DNA from: Dysgonamonadaceae bacterium
GTDB taxonomy: Bacteria; Bacteroidota; Bacteroidia; Bacteroidales; Azobacteroidaceae
Direction: 5' to 3'
Assembly: GCA_031258895.1 (NCBI GenBank)
Contig: JAIRMF010000041.1
Location: 1 to 18,795 of the forward strand
DNA length: 18,795 bases
Below, piece after piece: positions 1 to 8,074 of the stretch (the first letter of the stretch is position 1; each line of letters opens with the position of its first letter). The translations under genes were made by a program, and so were the position numbers. Below the pieces are notes generated by a model, which was given only the letters and a program-made list of their open reading frames with translations, was not told the origin of the DNA and did no database searches.

Positions 1-123
1 TTTACTCTCGCCGGAATACAGGTACACGCCGGTCGTGTCGAAGGTGAAAAAACAATCACCCTGCCCGCCGGAATCTACATCGTCAAAATCAACGGCAAGA
101 CAACAAAAGTGGTCGTCCGATAA
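1..123 (+). CDS. C-terminal end of a secreted protein, probable type IX secretion sorting domain (partial)
   Basis: The frame is open from the first base of the window to a TAA at 121-123, giving 40 residues. The last residues read GIYIVKINGKTTKVVVR. This G-x-Y-hydrophobic pattern with a final K-V-x-V strand is typical of the C-terminal (Por/T9SS type A) sorting domain, which directs Bacteroidota proteins through the outer membrane for anchoring or release. The catalytic or adhesive part lies outside the window, so the substrate or function cannot be named. A strong hairpin terminator follows 31 bp downstream, so this gene ends its transcript. The sorting-domain call rests on the pattern only. 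It could be another short beta-sandwich tail. Confidence 0.6.
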   Translation, partial: FTLAGIQVHAGRVEGEKTITLPAGIYIVKINGKTTKVVVR

Positions 124-154
124 TCCTCCTTAAACCGGATAAATCACGAAGAAG

Positions 155-200
155 AAATCCTGCCGGACGGCAATAATAACCGTCCGGCAGGATTTCCGTT
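155..200 (+). terminator. Rho-independent terminator after the secreted-protein gene
   Basis: A perfect 16-bp inverted repeat pairs 155-170 (AAATCCTGCCGGACGG) with 180-195, around a 9-nt loop. It is followed by a short T-rich stretch (TTCCGTTTT). It lies between the upstream gene end at 123 and the OstA-like gene at 283. Because the stem begins with AAA and ends with TTT, it may also work for transcripts coming from the right. Confidence 0.85.
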
Positions 201-234
201 TTATACGGATAACAAAGGAAAATCACAAGGAATG

Positions 235-265
235 TTCCGCAAGTAAAAAAAAAGTGATAATTTTG
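235..265 (+). promoter_or_regulatory. Promoter of the OstA-like gene (Bacteroidota type)
   Basis: TAATTTTG at 258-265 fits the Bacteroidota -7 consensus TAnnTTTG. A weak -33 candidate (TTC, 235-237) lies 20 bp upstream. Transcription would start near 272, about 10 nt before the ATG at 283. Confidence 0.55.
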
Positions 266-282
266 TTTCTCCACATAAATCA

Positions 283-1956
283 ATGATAAAAACAATAAAT
301 AACCGCCCCACCGCAATAACCCCCGTATGCATCGTATGCCTCCTGGCCATCGCCTCCGTCTTCAATGCGCCCTCGCAAATCCTGCAGGAAGAAACAAACA
401 AAACAACTCGCATCATAGTCGAACATGCCGACTCCTCCCTCGTCCCGAAAGAATACGATTTCAAGGTGCAAATATTAACCGGTAACCTCGCCTTCAGTCA
501 CGACAACGCAACAATGAACTGCGACAGCGCCTGCCTGAACAGTACGGAAAATACCCTCGACGCCTACGGAAATATCACCATGAACCAAGGCGATACGTTG
601 ATAATAAAAGGCGATGTCCTCCATTATGACGCCAACCAAAAAATCGCCGAACTGCGAAAAAACGTAATCATGGAAAATGGAGAAGTAACCCTCATAACCG
701 ATAGCCTCGACTATGACCGCGAACTCAATATCGGATTCTATTTCGGAGGCGGAATACTGGACGATTCCCTCAACGTCCTGACATCCTACTACGGCGAATA
801 CATGCCGGAAACCAAAATGGCCATATTCACAGATTTCACAGATTCCGTCAAACTCGACAATAAAGAAAAACAATTCCTCCTCACCACCGATTCCCTCGAA
901 TATAATACCGAAACAAAAACCGCCTTCATAGTCAGCCGGACAACAATCGTCTCCGACAGCGGTTACGTCTTCTCCGATAACGGATGGTACAATACCGAAA
1001 CAGAACGTTCCGTCCTCTATAACCGCTCTACCGTAATATCCAAAGACGGCTCGAAAAATATTACTGCCGACTCCCTCCATTACGACAGAATGAATAACTA
1101 CACGGAAGCGTTCGGAAATATGCTCCTCAACGATACCGCAAGAAAAGCCATAATCATGGGCGATTACGGTTTCTATGAGGGAACGCCCGAACGGACTTTC
1201 GCTACCGGAGCCGCACAACTTATCGAATATTCGCAAGGCGATTCGCTCTACCTCCACGCCGACACGCTAATGATGCAAACCGTAGACGCCGTCCGCGAAA
1301 TCACGGCATATCACGGAGTCCGCTTCTTCAGAACAGATTTTCAAGGAGTCTGCGACTCAATGTATTTCAATACCGGGGATTCAATCCTCTCGCTATACCG
1401 CAATCCCGTAGTCTGGAATGGCGGATACCAGGTATTCGGCGATACAATCCATATCCTTATCGACAGCAGTACGGTAAAAAAAATGACGGTGCGCGACTTC
1501 GCTTTCTCGGTACAAGAAGTCGATTCCGCCCACCACAATCAACTGAAAGGGAAAATAATGACCGCACTGTTCAATGCCGGCGAAATCTATCTCCTAAACG
1601 TGGAAGGTAACGCCGAAGCACTCTATTATCCGGTAGACGAAAAAGACGGCTCATACGTCGGATTGCTCCGAACAACCGGTAGCTATATCACTTTCAACAT
1701 CGCCAACCGAAAACCCGTCCGTATCAAATGGACCGACGAAACAGATATGAAACTGCTGCCAATCCCCGATCTGACTCCCAAAGATAAATTTTTGCAAGGT
1801 TACGTAGACTTCAATTACCTGCGCCCGAAAGATAAATCCGACATCTTCTATCGCATCGAAATGAAATCCGAAGATAAACACGAACCGCAAAAACCAAGAT
1901 CAAGAAGAGCCGGACGGAAAATCGAAAACACGGAAACAAACAAAAAAGACGCCTGA
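283..1956 (+). CDS. OstA-like (LptA-family) lipopolysaccharide-transport protein
   Basis: This 557-residue protein has a hydrophobic signal segment at about residues 12-30 and a long body of short beta-strand repeats. Strands such as DTLIIKGDVLHYDANQKIAEL and DSLDYDRE recur, the hallmark of OstA/LptA beta-jellyroll domains. In Bacteroidota these long OstA-like proteins are thought to form part of the periplasmic bridge that carries LPS from the LptBFG transporter to the outer membrane. It is much longer than E. coli LptA (about 185 residues), and no LptD-type barrel region is evident. The C-terminus is very basic and charged (KPRSRRAGRK and onward). A Bacteroidota-type -7 box ends 17 bp before the ATG, supporting this start. 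The aminotransferase gene follows after 15 bp and is probably co-transcribed. The ATPase of the same pathway, lptB, lies about 13 kb to the right. The family call is confident; its exact place in the bridge is inferred. Confidence 0.85.
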   Translation: MIKTINNRPTAITPVCIVCLLAIASVFNAPSQILQEETNKTTRIIVEHADSSLVPKEYDFKVQILTGNLAFSHDNATMNCDSACLNSTENTLDAYGNITMNQGDTLIIKGDVLHYDANQKIAELRKNVIMENGEVTLITDSLDYDRELNIGFYFGGGILDDSLNVLTSYYGEYMPETKMAIFTDFTDSVKLDNKEKQFLLTTDSLEYNTETKTAFIVSRTTIVSDSGYVFSDNGWYNTETERSVLYNRSTVISKDGSKNITADSLHYDRMNNYTEAFGNMLLNDTARKAIIMGDYGFYEGTPERTFATGAAQLIEYSQGDSLYLHADTLMMQTVDAVREITAYHGVRFFRTDFQGVCDSMYFNTGDSILSLYRNPVVWNGGYQVFGDTIHILIDSSTVKKMTVRDFAFSVQEVDSAHHNQLKGKIMTALFNAGEIYLLNVEGNAEALYYPVDEKDGSYVGLLRTTGSYITFNIANRKPVRIKWTDETDMKLLPIPDLTPKDKFLQGYVDFNYLRPKDKSDIFYRIEMKSEDKHEPQKPRSRRAGRKIENTETNKKDA

Positions 1957-1971
1957 AAAAACAAAAATATA

Positions 1972-3165
1972 ATGCCTAAAATCTCGGAACGCGGAATCGA
2001 AATGCCCGCATCACCAATCAGAAAACTTGCCCCCCTGTCGGATTCGGCAAAAGCGCGAGGATTGACAGTCTACCACCTCAATATCGGGCAACCGGATATT
2101 CCTACACCGGAAGTCGCCCTAAACGCCATACGCAATATCAACCGCAAAATACTCGAATACAGCCCAAGTAACGGCTTCCGTAGCTATCGGGAAAAACTCG
2201 TGCATTACTACTCAAAATTCAAAATTAACGTCAGCGCCGACGATATAATCATCACAACAGGCGGCTCAGAAGCAGTCCTGTTCGCAATGATGGCCTGCCT
2301 CAACCCGGGCGATGAAATTATCGTGCCGGAACCTGCGTACGCTAACTATATGGCCTTCGCAATCTCCGCCGGAGCCGTCATCCGAACTGTTGTCGCAAAT
2401 ATCGAAAACGGTTTCGCCCTGCCCCCAATCGAAGATTTCGAGAAACTTATCAACAAACGAACCAAAGGTATACTGATCTGCAATCCCAACAACCCTACCG
2501 GTTATCTCTATACCCGTAAGGAAATGAACAAAATACGCGACTTAGTGAAAAGATACGATCTGTATCTGTTCTCCGACGAGGTTTACCGCGAATTCATCTA
2601 CACCGGCTCGCCTTACATAAGCGCTTACCATCTTACAGGGATCGACAATAACGTTGTCTTGATCGACTCTGTGTCGAAACGATACAGCGAATGCGGAATC
2701 CGCGAAGGAATGTTGATAACGCGAAACAAAGAATTGCAGAGTACAGTAATGAAATTCTGTCAGGCGAGACTAAGCCCTCCACTTCTGGGACAAATCGTTG
2801 CCGAGGCGTCACTCGATACCCCCGATGAATACATGCAGGACGTCTACGATGAATATCTTTCACGGCGCAATTTTCTTATCGATTCCCTCAATAAGATACC
2901 GGGCGTTTATTCTCCGATTCCAATGGGAGCATTCTATACGATCGCCCGACTTCCGGTCGATAATGCCGATAAATTCTGTGAATGGTGTCTTTCTGATTTT
3001 GAATACGAAGGACAGACAATATTCATGGCGCCGGCTTCCGGCTTCTATACCCATCCCAAACTCGGACAAAATGAAGTGCGTATCGCATACGTGCTCCAAA
3101 AAGAAAATCTCCAAAAAGCAATGCTGGTGCTGGAAAAAGCATTAGAGGAATACAACAGGAAATGA
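1972..3165 (+). CDS. PLP-dependent aminotransferase, class I/II (fold type I)
   Basis: This 397-residue cytoplasmic enzyme shows the full set of fold-type-I aminotransferase motifs: GQPDIPTP (39-46), the PLP phosphate-binding GGSEA (97-101), NPNNPTG (171-177), SDEVY (201-205) and the Schiff-base lysine K236 in DSVSKRYSECGIR. A late arginine in NEVRIAYVL probably binds the substrate carboxylate. The length is normal for aspartate or aromatic aminotransferases. The sequence alone does not fix the amino-donor specificity, so no symbol is given. It follows the OstA-like gene by 15 bp on the same strand, so it probably shares that promoter. Its stop codon is only 18 bp from the end of the convergent rpe gene, with no hairpin between them. 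Confidence 0.93.
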   Translation: MPKISERGIEMPASPIRKLAPLSDSAKARGLTVYHLNIGQPDIPTPEVALNAIRNINRKILEYSPSNGFRSYREKLVHYYSKFKINVSADDIIITTGGSEAVLFAMMACLNPGDEIIVPEPAYANYMAFAISAGAVIRTVVANIENGFALPPIEDFEKLINKRTKGILICNPNNPTGYLYTRKEMNKIRDLVKRYDLYLFSDEVYREFIYTGSPYISAYHLTGIDNNVVLIDSVSKRYSECGIREGMLITRNKELQSTVMKFCQARLSPPLLGQIVAEASLDTPDEYMQDVYDEYLSRRNFLIDSLNKIPGVYSPIPMGAFYTIARLPVDNADKFCEWCLSDFEYEGQTIFMAPASGFYTHPKLGQNEVRIAYVLQKENLQKAMLVLEKALEEYNRK

Positions 3166-3183
3166 AAACAACCGATTATTGTC

Positions 3184-3849
3184 CTAAAATCCGCATTTGA
3201 ATTTCCTTATCATCTCCTCGGGATTATTTGATCCGAATACGGCATTGCCAACAACAAGCACATCGGCGCCCGCCTCAATAACCTGTCGAGAATTATCAAG
3301 CGTGACGCCGCCGTCAACCTCTATAAGTGTCCGTAACCCGCGAGAATCAATCATCCGCCTTAGCCGGCGAATCTTATCCAATGCGCGAGGAATGAATTTC
3401 TGTCCTCCAAATCCGGGATTGACCGACATGACAATCACAAGGTCGATTTCTTCAAGAATATCATCCAGCAGTTCAACCGGAGTGTGCGGATTGATAGCTA
3501 CCCCGGGCGACATGCCGGCAACACGGACCTCCGAGATAACACGGTAAAGATGCTCGCAAGCCTCGTAATGAACCGATAGCGTCGAAACGCCAAAATCTCG
3601 AAAACGTGTAATAAACCTCTGCGGCTCTACAAACATCAAGTGAGCCTCGACAGGTTTCTTTGATATTTTTGTTAATTGAGCAACAGTTGGAAACCCTATG
3701 GAAATATTGGGCACGAAAACTCCATCCATCAAATCAAGATGCAGCCAATCGGCTGCATCGTTACGATTAAGCATTTCAATGTCCCTTTCCAGATTGAGGA
3801 AATCGGCAGACAGTATGGACGGTGCAATAAGAAACGGCATTGCGGTCAA
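3184..3849 (-). CDS. rpe: Ribulose-phosphate 3-epimerase
   Basis: This 221-residue TIM-barrel enzyme interconverts D-ribulose 5-phosphate and D-xylulose 5-phosphate in the pentose phosphate pathway. Metal and catalytic residues are all present: H37 and D39 in the HLDLMDGVFVPN block, H70 in EAHLM, and D179 in EVDGGV. The phosphate-binding loops are VNPGFGGQ (143-150) and the GNAVFG region (201-206). Length matches the family (about 215-225). Translation may instead begin at Met4 (MPFLIAPSILSADF, start 3840), which fits the family N-terminus equally well. No exact TAnnTTTG box was found upstream. Confidence 0.97.
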   Translation of the reverse strand: MTAMPFLIAPSILSADFLNLERDIEMLNRNDAADWLHLDLMDGVFVPNISIGFPTVAQLTKISKKPVEAHLMFVEPQRFITRFRDFGVSTLSVHYEACEHLYRVISEVRVAGMSPGVAINPHTPVELLDDILEEIDLVIVMSVNPGFGGQKFIPRALDKIRRLRRMIDSRGLRTLIEVDGGVTLDNSRQVIEAGADVLVVGNAVFGSNNPEEMIRKFKCGF

Positions 3850-4071
3850 TTCAAATTTATCTTGCTCAAACTATCGGGCAAATCGGGTTCAACATAATAA
3901 CATCGGGCATATTGCCGAATAAAAGAGATACTTCTCGGAGAAGGATTCCTGATAGGGAAAGAGACGCCGTTCAGTATAAATGCGTTTCTTTTTTTTGATG
4001 ATGTAAACATTTCTTCCATAGGCGTAAAAATTTTCCTGTTACGATTATAGAACGTGGGTTTTGTATTAATA

Positions 4072-4105
4072 TTGCGATAGGGAAAACATTTTTCCGTAAA
4101 TTTGC
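4072..4105 (+). promoter_or_regulatory. Promoter of ilvB (Bacteroidota type)
   Basis: TAAATTTGC at 4097-4105 matches TAnnTTTG. A TTG at 4072-4074 lies 22 bp upstream as the -33 element, slightly wider than usual. The start site would fall around 4112, leaving a leader of about 17 nt before the ATG at 4129. This placement argues against a longer reading from the TTG at 4102, which lies inside the -7 box. The rest of the 3850-4128 gap shows no gene or clear RNA. Confidence 0.65.
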
Positions 4106-4128
4106 ATCCTGTTTCATTAAAATTGATT

Positions 4129-5826
4129 ATGTGTGAAAAGACAATAAAAGGCAGTGAAGCCCTGTTGGAATCACTGTTGAATGAGGGAGTAAGTACAATC
4201 TTCGGTTACCCGGGAGGACAAGCGGTTCCCATTTATGACGCTTTGTATGACTACAAAGACAGGTTAAACCATGTTCTCGTTCGCCATGAACAAGGAGCCA
4301 CACACGCCGCCGAAGGATATGCGCGTGTATCCGGTAAAGTGGGCGTATGTATTGTTACCTCCGGCCCTGGCGTCGCCAATACTGTTACCGGCATTGCCGA
4401 TGCGATGATGGACAGTACCCCCATTGTAGTTATAGCCGGTCAAGTTGCGGCAAACCTGCTCGGAACGGATGCTTTTCAAGAAGTAGATGTGATTGGTGTA
4501 ACTCAGCCTATCACAAAATGGTCTTATCAGGTGCGTACTGCCGATGAAATTCCCCAGGCCGTAGCACGCGCTTTTTATATAGCCTCAACAGGTCGCCCTG
4601 GCCCCGTAGTGCTGGACATAACAAAAAATGCACAGGTAGGGCAAACCGTATACAAATCGGTAACAATAAACCATATACGCTCATATATTCCTGTTCCGGA
4701 AATGAATTCCGAGAAAATAGCAGAAGCTGCGGAATTACTCAACAATGCTAAAAAGCCGTTTGCCCTTGTAGGACAAGGCGTCATACTCGGAAATGCAGAA
4801 CCCGAACTGCTTGATTTCCTTCGCAAAGCAGATATCCCAGCCGCCTCAACAATACTCGGACTGTCTGTTTTGCCTTCCGATGAACCGCTGAATATGGGTA
4901 TGCTCGGTATGCATGGCAATGTTGCACCTAACCTGAAAACTAACGAATGTGATGTACTCGTCGCCATCGGTATGCGTTTCAACGACCGCGTAACAGGCGA
5001 CTTGAATACTTACGCCCGTCAGGCAAAAATCATACATTTTGACGTCGATCCTTCGGAAATTAACAAAAACGTCACTGTCGACATTGCCATCCTTGGTGAT
5101 GTAAAGACTACTTTGCCATCAGTTACGCAGCTACTGAACAAAAATAATCACAAGGTATGGATCGATGAGTTTCGCGACCTCAAAAGCAAAGAAACGGAAC
5201 AGATTATCAACAGGGAGATTTTCCCGACGGAAGGCGCGCTTACAATGGGAGAAGTAGTGCATCGCATTTCGGAGGCGACAAAGCAAAAAGCGGTCTTGGT
5301 GACAGACGTGGGACAGAATCAGATGATGAGCCTGCGTTATTTTAAATACAGCCGAACACGTAGCGTTATTACTTCGGGAGGTGCGGGAACAATGGGTTAC
5401 GGCCTTCCGGCAGCTATCGGCGCAAAATTCGGCGCACCAGACCGTATGGTCTGCCTTTTTACAGGCGATGGCGGTTTACAAATGACGATTCAGGAACTTG
5501 GTACTATAATGCAGTACAACGTTGATGTGAAAATTATCCTGCTAAACAACGGATATCTTGGGATGGTACGCCAATGGCAGGAGTTGTTCTGGCAAGAAAG
5601 ATATTCAGAAACAGGGATGAAGAATCCGGATTTTGTAAAAATTGCTGCCGCATACAACATCCCCGCGCGTTGCGTCACCCGACGTGAAGACTTGGATGAC
5701 GCAATCGGCGAGATGCTCAAACTCCGTGGGTCTTACTTACTTGAAGTACGTGTCGAACCGAAAGGAATGGTTTATCCGATGACGCCTGCCGGAGCGAAGA
5801 TAACAGATATCATCTGGAAACGATGA
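4129..5826 (+). CDS. ilvB: Acetolactate synthase, large (catalytic) subunit
   Basis: This 565-residue ThDP- and FAD-dependent enzyme joins two pyruvates (or pyruvate and 2-oxobutyrate), the first common step of valine, leucine and isoleucine synthesis. Visible landmarks are GYPGG (26-30), the cofactor-activating glutamate E54 in VRHEQGATHAAEGYAR, RFNDRVTG (283-290) typical of the FAD-binding biosynthetic class, and the ThDP/Mg motif GDGG (446-449) ending in NN (473-474). The ATG at 4129 is chosen because the alternative TTG at 4102 overlaps the promoter. The gene stands alone: no regulatory subunit ilvN and no other ilv or leu gene lies in the window, although such genes are usually clustered. 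It converges on the Cys-rich gene with only 6 bp between the stop codons. Confidence 0.95.
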   Translation: MCEKTIKGSEALLESLLNEGVSTIFGYPGGQAVPIYDALYDYKDRLNHVLVRHEQGATHAAEGYARVSGKVGVCIVTSGPGVANTVTGIADAMMDSTPIVVIAGQVAANLLGTDAFQEVDVIGVTQPITKWSYQVRTADEIPQAVARAFYIASTGRPGPVVLDITKNAQVGQTVYKSVTINHIRSYIPVPEMNSEKIAEAAELLNNAKKPFALVGQGVILGNAEPELLDFLRKADIPAASTILGLSVLPSDEPLNMGMLGMHGNVAPNLKTNECDVLVAIGMRFNDRVTGDLNTYARQAKIIHFDVDPSEINKNVTVDIAILGDVKTTLPSVTQLLNKNNHKVWIDEFRDLKSKETEQIINREIFPTEGALTMGEVVHRISEATKQKAVLVTDVGQNQMMSLRYFKYSRTRSVITSGGAGTMGYGLPAAIGAKFGAPDRMVCLFTGDGGLQMTIQELGTIMQYNVDVKIILLNNGYLGMVRQWQELFWQERYSETGMKNPDFVKIAAAYNIPARCVTRREDLDDAIGEMLKLRGSYLLEVRVEPKGMVYPMTPAGAKITDIIWKR

Positions 5827-5832
5827 AAGATG

Positions 5833-6093
5833 TTATTTTTTATCTTCCTTCTTTTCCTTGCAGCAGGAACTTTTTTTCTCTTTGCAACAGGAACTTTTCT
5901 TTTCCGCATCTTTTTTCTCTTTGCAACAAGAACTTTTCTTGTCCTTGTCTTTCTTTTCTGAACAGCATGATTTTCCGACGACTTTTTCGGTTTTTGCCTT
6001 GCCGCAACTTTCCTTTTTTGCGTCGTCTGCCGATACAGAACTTATTGCACAGAATGCAAACACAACTAACAATGAAAACAATACCTTTTTCAT
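5833..6093 (-). CDS. Small secreted Cys/Lys-rich repeat protein (CC-KEKK repeats)
   Basis: The predicted product has 86 residues. A signal peptide (MKKVLFSLLVVFAFCAISSVSA) is followed by a mature part built almost entirely from Lys, Glu, Asp, Ser and Cys. Paired cysteines occur at 43-44, 56-57, 69-70 and 77-78, the last three within the repeat KKSSCCKEKK, and a single Cys lies at 30. Vicinal Cys pairs in a charged, disordered chain suggest metal or thiol chemistry in the periplasm, but I do not recognise a family. The start at 6093 is preferred over the longer reading from 6132 because it gives a clean signal peptide, and because the promoter box at 6130-6137 covers the longer start. The signal peptide and repeat order argue for a real gene despite the low complexity. 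Confidence 0.75.
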   Translation of the reverse strand: MKKVLFSLLVVFAFCAISSVSADDAKKESCGKAKTEKVVGKSCCSEKKDKDKKSSCCKEKKDAEKKSSCCKEKKSSCCKEKKEDKK

Positions 6094-6129
6094 AACTAAA
6101 TAAATAAAATTGTTAAACAAAATTCGGAA

Positions 6130-6137
6130 CAAAGGTA
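6130..6137 (-). promoter_or_regulatory. -7 promoter box of the Cys-rich gene
   Basis: The minus strand reads TACCTTTG here, an exact TAnnTTTG match. It lies about 37 bp upstream of the ATG at 6093. No clear -33 TTTG is visible. Confidence 0.6.
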
Positions 6138-6203
6138 AGATATTTTTTTTGAAATGTAGTTTTTAATGCTATTAAAAATTACTAAATAATACAAATTGTC
6201 GAT

Positions 6204-6716
6204 ATGGCTTTAATAAGACCGGTCAGGGGGTTTACCCCCGAAATAGGAAAAAACGTTTTTTTAGCCGAAAATGCTACTGTGATAGGCGATGTGGTAATAG
6301 GTAGAGATTCAAGTATTTGGTATAATACTGTGTTGCGAGGCGACGTCAATTCGATTCGTATAGGAGAACGAGTGAATATTCAGGATGGGGCGGTGGTGCA
6401 TACTTTGTATGAAAAGTCGATAGCAATCATTGGTGACGATGTAAGTATCGGACACAACGCAACGATTCACGGAGCGAGGATTGAAAATGGTGCATTGATA
6501 GGTATGAACGCCGTAGTGCTTGACCACGCAGTTATAGGCGAGGGTGCACTTATTGCTGCCGGTTCGGTTGTTTTGAGTGGGGTTCATGTTGCTGCCGGTA
6601 GTATTTATGCCGGAATACCGGCCAAGTTTGTAAAAAGAATCAACACGGAACAATCCAAGGAAATCAATCAGAAAATTGCACGCAACTATCTCATGTACTC
6701 CGATTGGTACAAGTAA
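6204..6716 (+). CDS. Gamma-class carbonic anhydrase family protein (left-handed beta-helix)
   Basis: This 170-residue protein consists of hexapeptide repeats forming a left-handed beta-helix (repeated I-G-x-x patterns such as VIGDVVIGRDSSI and AVIGEGALIAAGSVV). The three zinc-ligand histidines of gamma-carbonic anhydrases are present: H66 in AVVHTLYE, and H84 and H89 in SIGHNATIHG. The conserved R45/D47 pair is in LRGDVNSIRIG. It lacks the acidic loop and N-terminal extension of archaeal Cam. It therefore belongs to the shorter YrdA/PaaY-like group, where carbonic anhydrase activity is variable. The C-terminal segment after 145 is a short helix. It starts about 67 bp from the divergent Cys-rich promoter. 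Its stop codon touches that of the convergent glucosaminidase gene with no spacing. Confidence 0.92.
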   Translation: MALIRPVRGFTPEIGKNVFLAENATVIGDVVIGRDSSIWYNTVLRGDVNSIRIGERVNIQDGAVVHTLYEKSIAIIGDDVSIGHNATIHGARIENGALIGMNAVVLDHAVIGEGALIAAGSVVLSGVHVAAGSIYAGIPAKFVKRINTEQSKEINQKIARNYLMYSDWYK

Positions 6717-7601
6717 CTATCTTAATCTAAGTATATCGCCTTCTGTAGGCACATAATCTCTGTTTTTCAGGTTTATTTTGTAAAGGTTTCCCATTCTTAT
6801 GCCGAAGCATTGCGATATTCTATGCATCGAATCGCCGGTTTTGACGGTATATACGGCGGGGGAGTCAGCTCTTTTTCTTTTTGATTGCAGATAAACTATA
6901 TCTCCTTTTTTCAGAGGGAAGTCTTTGGGTGTTTCATTATATTTCAGCAACTTTCTCAGACTGACGCCCATGTCGGCGGCAATATCTTTGTAACTGTCTC
7001 CGGATTTTGCTTCTACGTAGAGCAATTTGCGTGAGATGTACGTTGGGCGTTTTACTGCGTATTTTGCTGCAAGTTTGTACGATTTTTTGCGGTCATAACG
7101 GTGTAGTTCATACAGTTCAATTATTTTGATAAGTTTGTTGGCATAGGCGTTATCGGTAGCGTATCCTGATCTTTGAAGACCTTTTGCCCAACCTTTGTAG
7201 TCGTTATTTTTTAGGGCGAACAGACCGGCATATCTCGGGCGTCCGGTGAGGAATAGCGAATGATCCCGATAAGAGTCTTCTGTTTTTTTATATCTACGGA
7301 AACATTCATTGGCACGGTCGTCGTCGTAATAAACTTTTCCCCCTTTCCAGTCGGAAGCGCATTTTATTCCGAAGTGATTATTTGCCGTCCTGGCGAGTTC
7401 ACTTTGCCCTGCGAAGGATTCTAGAAGTCCCTGAGCCAGGGTTATGCTAGCCGGCACGCCATGTTCTTTCATTTCTTTGATGGCTAAAAGTTTGTGTTTG
7501 TTTATGTAATTGATGTAAGCGGATTGTTTTTGTGCGTTTGAAGGAATAGCGAGTGTGCAAAAAAGGCTTGAAACAATCATTAACTGTCGGAACATTTTCA
7601 T
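6717..7601 (-). CDS. Secreted N-acetylglucosaminidase (peptidoglycan hydrolase) with two LysM domains
   Basis: This 294-residue exported enzyme has a signal peptide at 1-23 (cleavage probably after SNA). A glucosaminidase domain of the FlgJ/LytG type spans about 28-168, with the catalytic glutamate E61 in TLAQGLLESFAGQSELA and the conserved NNHFGIKC and YRDHSLFL blocks. Two LysM modules follow at about 194-239 and 250-293; LysM binds GlcNAc-containing glycans. It should cleave the glycan strands of peptidoglycan during growth or division. The start could be Met1 (7601) or Met3 (7595). No TAnnTTTG box was found just upstream. A large hairpin lies 43 nt before the start codon, in what would be the mRNA leader if the gene is read from the upstream HTH/PAP2 transcript. 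Confidence 0.93.
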   Translation of the reverse strand: MKMFRQLMIVSSLFCTLAIPSNAQKQSAYINYINKHKLLAIKEMKEHGVPASITLAQGLLESFAGQSELARTANNHFGIKCASDWKGGKVYYDDDRANECFRRYKKTEDSYRDHSLFLTGRPRYAGLFALKNNDYKGWAKGLQRSGYATDNAYANKLIKIIELYELHRYDRKKSYKLAAKYAVKRPTYISRKLLYVEAKSGDSYKDIAADMGVSLRKLLKYNETPKDFPLKKGDIVYLQSKRKRADSPAVYTVKTGDSMHRISQCFGIRMGNLYKINLKNRDYVPTEGDILRLR

Positions 7602-7643
7602 AGTGGAATTTTTATAGTTCTGTCACTCTATTAATATTATTAT

Positions 7644-7685
7644 CCCAAGGAGGCCTCCCTGTTGTTACAGGGCGGCCTCCTTGGG
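7644..7685 (-). other. Large hairpin between the HTH and glucosaminidase genes
   Basis: Positions 7644-7655 (CCCAAGGAGGCC) pair perfectly with 7674-7685. After one mismatch (T7656/C7673) the stem continues for 5-6 bp (CCCTG/CAGGG) to a small loop. Neither strand has a T-run after the stem, so it is not a standard terminator. A second copy of CCAAGGAG at 7718-7725 could compete for the 7677-7684 arm. The nature of the element is unknown. Confidence 0.6.
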
Positions 7686-7775
7686 GTGTACTGCAAACGG
7701 TTAATCACCCCCGTGGTCCAAGGAGCTGGAAAACAAAGCGGGAGGAATTGTTTTATTCCCTTGCTCGATTACAGA

Positions 7776-8054
7776 TCAGACATCCGCAGAGACGGAGCCG
7801 ACATTGTGATCGCTTTCTCCAAGTATGACGAGTGCCTTTTCCAAAATTGAGGCGTCATCGAGAATGACGATTCCACCGTTTGGTCCCGATTCGATATGAA
7901 TACCGCTTTTATTTCCGGCGTCGGGATTAACTGCGCCGAAATAGTTTTTTACTGTTTCTACGGATAATCCCAACTCAACAGCGATACGGTTCATGCTGCC
8001 GTGTGGTAGTTCGTCCTTGATGCGTCGAAGTTCGTTAAACGAGATTGTTTTCAT
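7776..8054 (-). CDS. Small helix-turn-helix DNA-binding protein
   Basis: This 92-residue protein opens with MKTISFNELRRIKDELPHGS. A helix-turn-helix follows at about residues 20-40 (MNRIAVELGLSVETVKNYFG). The second half contains a short conserved-looking block (GIHIESGPNGGIVILDD) and a final helix. The HTH resembles those of small sequence-specific regulators. Proteins of this architecture are, to my knowledge, common in Bacteroidales genomes without an assigned role. It lies 20 bp downstream of the PAP2 gene on the same strand, so it is probably its operon partner. No target operator can be named. The last residues (ESDHNVGSVSADV) look poorly conserved. Confidence 0.8.
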   Translation of the reverse strand: MKTISFNELRRIKDELPHGSMNRIAVELGLSVETVKNYFGAVNPDAGNKSGIHIESGPNGGIVILDDASILEKALVILGESDHNVGSVSADV

Positions 8055-8074
8055 GTGTAAACAAATTATTTTAT

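Noticed and set aside
475..1257. Long minus-strand frame (260 codons) opposite the OstA-like gene
   Set aside because: It is fully inside a well-supported gene with signal peptide and repeats. The mirrored frame has odd composition (Gly, Val, Ile, Phe) and no recognisable domain. Codon bias of the real gene explains it.
3980..4006. Tiny frame MRFFFLMM before ilvB that could be an attenuator leader peptide
   Set aside because: It lies upstream of the ilvB promoter at 4072-4105 and is rich in Phe and Met rather than Leu, Ile or Val. No alternative hairpins follow.
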